A DNA stretch of 64,000 nt, taken from Bacillus sp. sid0103. GTDB taxonomy: Bacteria > Bacillota > Bacilli > Bacillales_B > DSM-18226. The position numbers were made by a program, and so were the translations under genes. Shown piece after piece: positions 60,081 to 64,000 of this stretch (the first letter of the stretch is position 1; the number at the start of each line of letters is the position of its first letter). The DNA lies in assembly GCF_019219025.1 (NCBI RefSeq), contig NZ_JAHUWN010000002.1, positions 124,001 through 188,000 on the forward strand, read 5' to 3'. Under the pieces are notes generated by a model. The model had not been told where the DNA came from and searched no databases. It saw nothing but the letters and a program-made list of their open reading frames with translations.

Positions 60081-61274
60081 TTAAATTTGTGCATTTTCAA
60101 TGATGGTTGAAATCCCCAGCCCACCTGCAATACATAACGTAATAAGCCCATATCTTTTTCCTGTTCTTTCTAGTTCATGGATAGCCTTTGTTGCTAAAAT
60201 GGCTCCCGTGGCGCCAATCGGATGCCCCATGGCTATAGCACCACCATTAGGATTCACCTTATTTAGATCAAGTTTTAATTCTTTTATGACAGCTAAAGCT
60301 TGTGCAGCAAACGCTTCGTTTAATTCAATTAAATCAATATCAGCTAATTTCAACCCTGATTTTTGAAGTGCCTTCAAAGTTGAATTTACTGGTCCAATTC
60401 CCATAATATCTGGTGAAACTCCTGCAGCCGCTTGAGCAATCACTCTTGCTTTTGGTTTTTTACCGAGTCTCTTTGCTTCTTCCTCTGACATAAGGACTAG
60501 AGCAGCTGCCCCGTCATTCCTCCCGCTGCTATTTCCCGCTGTTACTGTTCCATCTTCCTTAAAAACGGGTTTTAACTGAGCTAATTTTTCTAAACTTGTT
60601 TCTCTTGGATGCTCATCCACTTTAAACTCAGCTACACCTTTTTTCGTTTTTATTCGATAGGGAACGATTTCTTGTACGAATATACCAGTCGAAATGGCCC
60701 TTTTCGCATTTTCTTGACTTCTTAAGGCAAATTCGTCTTGTTCCGTTCTTGAAATAGCATACATTTCCGCTAAATTTTCTGCTGTCATCCCCATTGTTAA
60801 CAGGCCATAATCTTCAACAGGCTGTGAACCTGGCTGACTTTCTGTATTTGGGTCCAATAACTGTCCATTGCCCGATTTCAATCCAAAACGAATATTTCTC
60901 ATATAATACGGAGCTGTACTCATGGATTCTGCTCCACCTGCAATAATGGCATTCCCTAGACCACTATGTATTTGTTGACTAGCTGAATGTATCGCTTGAA
61001 TTCCTGATCCACATTGACGATGAACAGTATAACCTGGTATTTCAACCGGAAAACCTGCACGGAGCAAAGCGATTCTTGCTAAATTGGATGCATCAGAACT
61101 TTGTTTTGCTTGTCCCATTATTACTTCGTCTATCATTTCTTTTGAAATATCCGCTCGCTTAACCACTTCATCAAGGACAGTAGCTGCTAGAAAGTCAGCA
61201 GGAACATTTTCTAATGCTCCCCCTAGTTTCCCAATAGCCGTTCGAACAGAGTCAATAATAACGACATTTGTCAC
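60081..61274 (-). CDS. Thiolase (3-oxoadipyl-CoA/acetyl-CoA acetyltransferase type)
   Basis: This soluble thiolase cleaves a 3-oxoacyl-CoA with CoA. The nucleophile Cys is in [15 protein letters not shown] (around residue 90), with His in GHPIGATGA and the second Cys in LCIAGGLG near the C-terminus. A GTG at 61274 (reading [15 protein letters not shown]) is preferred because GAGGGTG lies 8 bp upstream and because family members begin there; a longer frame starts at 61313. Behind catB and the CoA-transferase genes it is probably the pcaF-type last step giving succinyl-CoA and acetyl-CoA; a general acetoacetyl-CoA thiolase is the alternative. Confidence 0.9.
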   Translation of the reverse strand: MTNVVIIDSVRTAIGKLGGALENVPADFLAATVLDEVVKRADISKEMIDEVIMGQAKQSSDASNLARIALLRAGFPVEIPGYTVHRQCGSGIQAIHSASQQIHSGLGNAIIAGGAESMSTAPYYMRNIRFGLKSGNGQLLDPNTESQPGSQPVEDYGLLTMGMTAENLAEMYAISRTEQDEFALRSQENAKRAISTGIFVQEIVPYRIKTKKGVAEFKVDEHPRETSLEKLAQLKPVFKEDGTVTAGNSSGRNDGAAALVLMSEEEAKRLGKKPKARVIAQAAAGVSPDIMGIGPVNSTLKALQKSGLKLADIDLIELNEAFAAQALAVIKELKLDLNKVNPNGGAIAMGHPIGATGAILATKAIHELERTGKRYGLITLCIAGGLGISTIIENAQI

Positions 61275-61324
61275 TTTTTCGACACCCTCATATTTTATTT
61301 TTTCCTTCTTCATATCCTTACAAC

Positions 61325-62455
61325 TTAATTAATACTTGTGACAAATTCTCTCGAATAATGTTTCAGTTTTTCCTTATCAATTTCCATGCCGAACCCTGGT
61401 CCGTTTGGAATTTTCAACTCAAAATTCTCATATTCAATTTGGTTGACCGTGACATTGTCTTTAAATAGAAGGGGACCAAATAGTTCTGTTCCGAATGTTA
61501 ATTCTGGGATTGTTGAATAAAGCTGTGCACAAATAGCCGTTCCGAGGGATGACTCAATCATTGTTCCACCATACATCGGAATGCCCGCTGCTTCGGCAAT
61601 AGCCGCTACTTTCTTCGTTGCCGTTAGTCCGCCTGCTTTCGGAACTTTTAGAGCGAAAATATCTGCTGATCGATGCTTGGCGATTTGATAAGCTTCTTGA
61701 ATCGTTCCAAGTGATTCATCTGCCATAATGGGAACTTTAAAGCGCGAGGATAATTTCGACATCCCTTCACTATTCCATCGAACTAAAGGCTGTTCAATTA
61801 AGTCTACGCCGCCATTTTCTAATGCTTCAATACAATAGAGTGACGTTACTTCATCCCAGGCTTGATTGACATCCACACGAACACTCGCTGCATCGCCGAC
61901 TGCTTCCTTAATTTTGATGACGTGTGCTACGTTTTTCTTTGGATCTCCTTTACCAATTTTCAATTTAAAAATATTATGCCTTTTGGTTTCTAGACAATTT
62001 TGCGCCTCTTCAATATCCCTTGCAGTGTCTCCGCTCGCTAATGTCCAAGCAACCGGTAATGAAGAATGACACTGTCCCCCGAATAATTGATAACTTGGAA
62101 TATCCATGGATTTAGCGACTAAATCGGCCATCGCTGATTCAACCAATGCTTTTGCAAAGTAATTCCCCTTCACATGTATACCAATCAGGTGGGAAAGGGC
62201 ATCAAAGTTTATCGGGTTCTTTCCAAGGATTAAAGGCTTTATATACTTATCAACATTTACTTTAATGGCCTCTGGGCTTTCCTCCGAGTAAGAGGCGCCG
62301 CCAATGGTGGCAACTTCCCCCCAACCTTCTACTCCATCTTCACTTCTCATACAGGCCATCACAATCGTCTGGGTGACAATCGTATGCATCGCCAAATGAT
62401 GGGGTCTGATGGTTGGTAGGTCCACTATGTACACATCTAAAGAATGTATTTTCAT
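61325..62455 (-). CDS. catB: Muconate cycloisomerase (enolase superfamily)
   Basis: This 376-residue enzyme converts cis,cis-muconate to muconolactone. Acid/base residues are visible: Lys164 and Lys166 in FKLKIGKG, metal ligands Asp195 (RVDVNQAWD), Glu221 (LIEQPL) and Asp246 (MADESL), and Lys270 in ALKVPKAGG. RPHHLAMHTIVTQTIV at residues 17-32 is the CatB-type capping loop. RBS AAAGGAGGG. The neighbours (CoA-transferase and thiolase) support a role in the catechol branch of the beta-ketoadipate pathway. Dipeptide epimerases share the fold, but the N-terminal loop favours CatB. catA is not in the window. Confidence 0.9.
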   Translation of the reverse strand: MKIHSLDVYIVDLPTIRPHHLAMHTIVTQTIVMACMRSEDGVEGWGEVATIGGASYSEESPEAIKVNVDKYIKPLILGKNPINFDALSHLIGIHVKGNYFAKALVESAMADLVAKSMDIPSYQLFGGQCHSSLPVAWTLASGDTARDIEEAQNCLETKRHNIFKLKIGKGDPKKNVAHVIKIKEAVGDAASVRVDVNQAWDEVTSLYCIEALENGGVDLIEQPLVRWNSEGMSKLSSRFKVPIMADESLGTIQEAYQIAKHRSADIFALKVPKAGGLTATKKVAAIAEAAGIPMYGGTMIESSLGTAICAQLYSTIPELTFGTELFGPLLFKDNVTVNQIEYENFELKIPNGPGFGMEIDKEKLKHYSREFVTSIN

Positions 62456-62468
62456 TTCGTTCCCTCCT

Positions 62469-63110
62469 TTATTGATTTTGATAAGAAAAGTCCGCTTCCG
62501 TCTTTTCTCTTACTTCTTCAATAGTTACACCCGGCATTAATTCGATTAATTTTAATTGGTCTACATCTACTTCAAAGACAGCTAATTCCGTAATAATCAT
62601 GTCTACACTTCTTGTTGATGTAATAGGGTAATGACACCTTTTTAATAGCTTACTTTTTCCGTCTTTAGATGTATGTGTCGTCGTTACAATGACTTTCCTT
62701 GCCCCCACAAGCAAATCCATTGCTCCACCTACACCCATAATGTTCTTACCTGGAACAGCCCAATTGGCAATTAGACCTGACTGATCTACCTGCAAAACAC
62801 CAAGGATCGCAACGTCCACATGCCCGCCGCGAATCATTGCAAACGATTCTGCACTATTAAAGAAAGAGGCACCGATTGTCTCCCCAACTGGCAGCTTTCC
62901 TGCATTGACTAAGTTAGGATCGATTTGACCTTCCGCTACATCGCTGACACCTAACAAGCCATTTTCTGTATGAAAATAGACATTTTCCTCTTCAATGTAT
63001 TTCGCCACTAACGTAGGAATTCCAATGCCAAGATTTACAATGCACGGGCCTGTCAGTTCTTTCGCTGCCCGTTTTGCGATCATCTCTTGAATTCGATGAT
63101 TTTCATTCAT
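62469..63110 (-). CDS. pcaJ: 3-Oxoacid CoA-transferase, subunit B (PcaJ-like)
   Basis: This 213-residue subunit carries the catalytic Glu49 in YFHTENGLLGVSD, plus VNLGIGIPTLVAKY at the start and KNIMGVGGAMDLLVGARKVIVTTTHTSKDG in the middle. It moves CoA from succinyl-CoA to 3-oxoadipate or acetoacetate. The ATG at 63110 overlaps the pcaI stop (ATGAATGA). Context with catB suggests 3-oxoadipate; ScoB-type acetoacetate transferase cannot be excluded by sequence. Confidence 0.9.
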   Translation of the reverse strand: MNENHRIQEMIAKRAAKELTGPCIVNLGIGIPTLVAKYIEEENVYFHTENGLLGVSDVAEGQIDPNLVNAGKLPVGETIGASFFNSAESFAMIRGGHVDVAILGVLQVDQSGLIANWAVPGKNIMGVGGAMDLLVGARKVIVTTTHTSKDGKSKLLKRCHYPITSTRSVDMIITELAVFEVDVDQLKLIELMPGVTIEEVREKTEADFSYQNQ

Positions 63111-63792
63111 AATCAATCACACCTTCCTTCGTCAAAATCTTTTTCGCGATAATCAGGTTATCGACGAATAAATGGGGTGTGACAATCGCTTCTGGAGACA
63201 GTTCTCCCGCTTCAACAATCTCATCCACTTCTGCAATGACCACATCTGCTGCTGTTGCCATCAGTGGATTGAAATTGCGAGCTGTCTTGTAATAGATGAG
63301 ATTGCCAAGTGTATCGGCTTTCCAAGCCCTGATCAAAGCCACATCCGCTCGTAAAGCTGGTTCAAATATATATTTTTCTCCATTCAATTCTCTTTCTTCT
63401 TTCCCATTTGCTAGCTCTGTTCCAACACCAGTTTTCGTATAATAGCCTCCTATACCGGCACCGCCAGCTCTAATAGATTCCGATAAGGTCCCTTGGGGTA
63501 ATAGCTTTAATTCTATTTCCCCTCTTTGGTAAAAGTCCCCTACTTCGCGATTACTCGTAAAATAGGATCCTATCGCTTTTTTGATTTTCCTTTGTCTTAG
63601 GAGTTCTCCTAATCCTTTACCTGCCTCACCTAAGTTATTGCTGATAACGGTTAGTTCAGTTACTTGTTTTGTTGTTAACCCTTCAATTAAGGTAAGGGGG
63701 GCACCGATTAATCCAAACCCGCCAACCATTAACGTATGACCGCTTTTCACACAAGATAAGGCAGACTCTATATCATGAAGTATTTTCGTCAT
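63103..63792 (-). CDS. pcaI: 3-Oxoacid CoA-transferase, subunit A (PcaI-like)
   Basis: This 229-residue subunit has GHTLMVGGFGLIGAPLTLIEGL at the start, ELTVISNNLGEAGKGLGELL (NNxG motif) and LAEGTYFEPALRADVALIRA-like YIFEPALRADVALIRAWKADTLGNL. The ATG at 63792 has GGGGAGGG 8 bp upstream; an earlier GTG at 63799-63801 is in that site. It pairs with pcaJ to form the heteromeric enzyme. Confidence 0.9.
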   Translation of the reverse strand: MTKILHDIESALSCVKSGHTLMVGGFGLIGAPLTLIEGLTTKQVTELTVISNNLGEAGKGLGELLRQRKIKKAIGSYFTSNREVGDFYQRGEIELKLLPQGTLSESIRAGGAGIGGYYTKTGVGTELANGKEERELNGEKYIFEPALRADVALIRAWKADTLGNLIYYKTARNFNPLMATAADVVIAEVDEIVEAGELSPEAIVTPHLFVDNLIIAKKILTKEGVIDYE

Positions 63793-63815
63793 ATTTTTCA
63801 CCCTCCCCTCTCAAA

Positions 63816-64000
63816 TTAGTATTCTAGTAATGAATCACTGGCTTCAAACCAAGCAGGGATACCTGCCGTTAATAAACAAATAAACCCGACATCAGCTAAT
63901 TGTTCTTCAGAGGCTCCGTTTGCTCTTGCCGCGATCATCCATTCTGCTGCATGTTTCCCTTTTAATTCTGTAATGAAAATTCCCACCATTAGAATATGTT
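63816..64000 (-). CDS. Carboxymuconolactone decarboxylase (AhpD-like) family protein, C-terminal part
   Basis: The visible end reads KGKHAAEWMIAARANGASEE then QLADVGFICLLTAGIPAWFE and SDSLLEY. The EWMIAARANGASEEQLADV pattern (E-x-x-x-x-A-x-x-x-G-A-x-x-x-E-I/L) is that of the CMD/PcaC family. The start lies beyond the window. Position before pcaI suggests a role in the same pathway (4-carboxymuconolactone decarboxylation), though many CMD proteins are peroxidases with CxxC; the active-site region is not visible here. Confidence 0.8.
   Translation of the reverse strand, partial: HILMVGIFITELKGKHAAEWMIAARANGASEEQLADVGFICLLTAGIPAWFEASDSLLEY

Overview
The window comes from a low-GC, endospore-forming Firmicute of the Bacillaceae (Bacillus/Neobacillus type). 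This rests on the AAGGAGG ribosome binding sites, a SAM-I riboswitch in front of metNIQ, a Spo0E-like microprotein, a BdbD-like DsbA, ArsC of the Bacillus thioredoxin-coupled type and CadC/CadA with a canonical operator. No rRNA, tRNA, CRISPR array, phage genes or intact transposase was seen. Most genes lie on the minus strand.

Layout. 0-8.6 kb: an ABC-2 exporter with its two-component system, a His/Gly-repeat protein, a Spo0E-like gene, two membrane proteins, a NUDIX hydrolase, OsmC and GalE. 8.9-11.6 kb: the methionine importer metNIQ under a SAM riboswitch. 12-25.8 kb: an aromatic catabolic cluster with a ring-hydroxylating dioxygenase (alpha and beta), dihydrodiol dehydrogenase, extradiol dioxygenase, C-C hydrolase, ThDP enzyme, aldehyde dehydrogenase, aspartate-dehydrogenase-like protein, cupin, tandem VOC protein, MFS importer and IclR regulator. 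Five copies of a 25-bp operator sit in its control regions. 26-42.6 kb: a metal and metalloid block with HupE-like and PHP proteins, a broken ZIP gene, CopCD, CadAC, a Tat-exported multicopper oxidase with ZIP and its own TatA, BdbD/DoxX, a BlaI/M56 pair, ArsI, ArsR and four Cys-rich or tiny genes under repeated ArsR-type palindromes. 42.7-52 kb: a MocR regulator with an EamA exporter, an AraC regulator, a histidase-like lyase that lacks the MIO triad, an MFS porter, a sarcosine-oxidase-like flavoenzyme, a PPOX protein and VanZ. 52.4-54 kb: arsR-aquaporin-arsC. 54.9-59.7 kb: prohibitin and a potABCD-type importer. 60-64 kb: lower beta-ketoadipate pathway genes (thiolase, muconate cycloisomerase, 3-oxoacid CoA-transferase subunits and a CMD-family protein cut by the window end).

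Non-coding structure stands out. Four intergenic arrays, from three unrelated sequence families, all have a 51-53 bp period (nearly always 52), and every unit carries a short inverted repeat. Two copies of an exactly 184-bp MITE-like element are flanked by 8-bp target duplications. A dispersed 30-bp repeat supplies the C-terminal codons of two convergent genes. A decayed arsI tail with an ArsR-like palindrome lies between metN and the aromatic cluster.

Together the genes describe a soil-type bacterium that takes up and oxidises aromatic acids by both extradiol and ortho-type routes, and carries several metal and arsenic defences.
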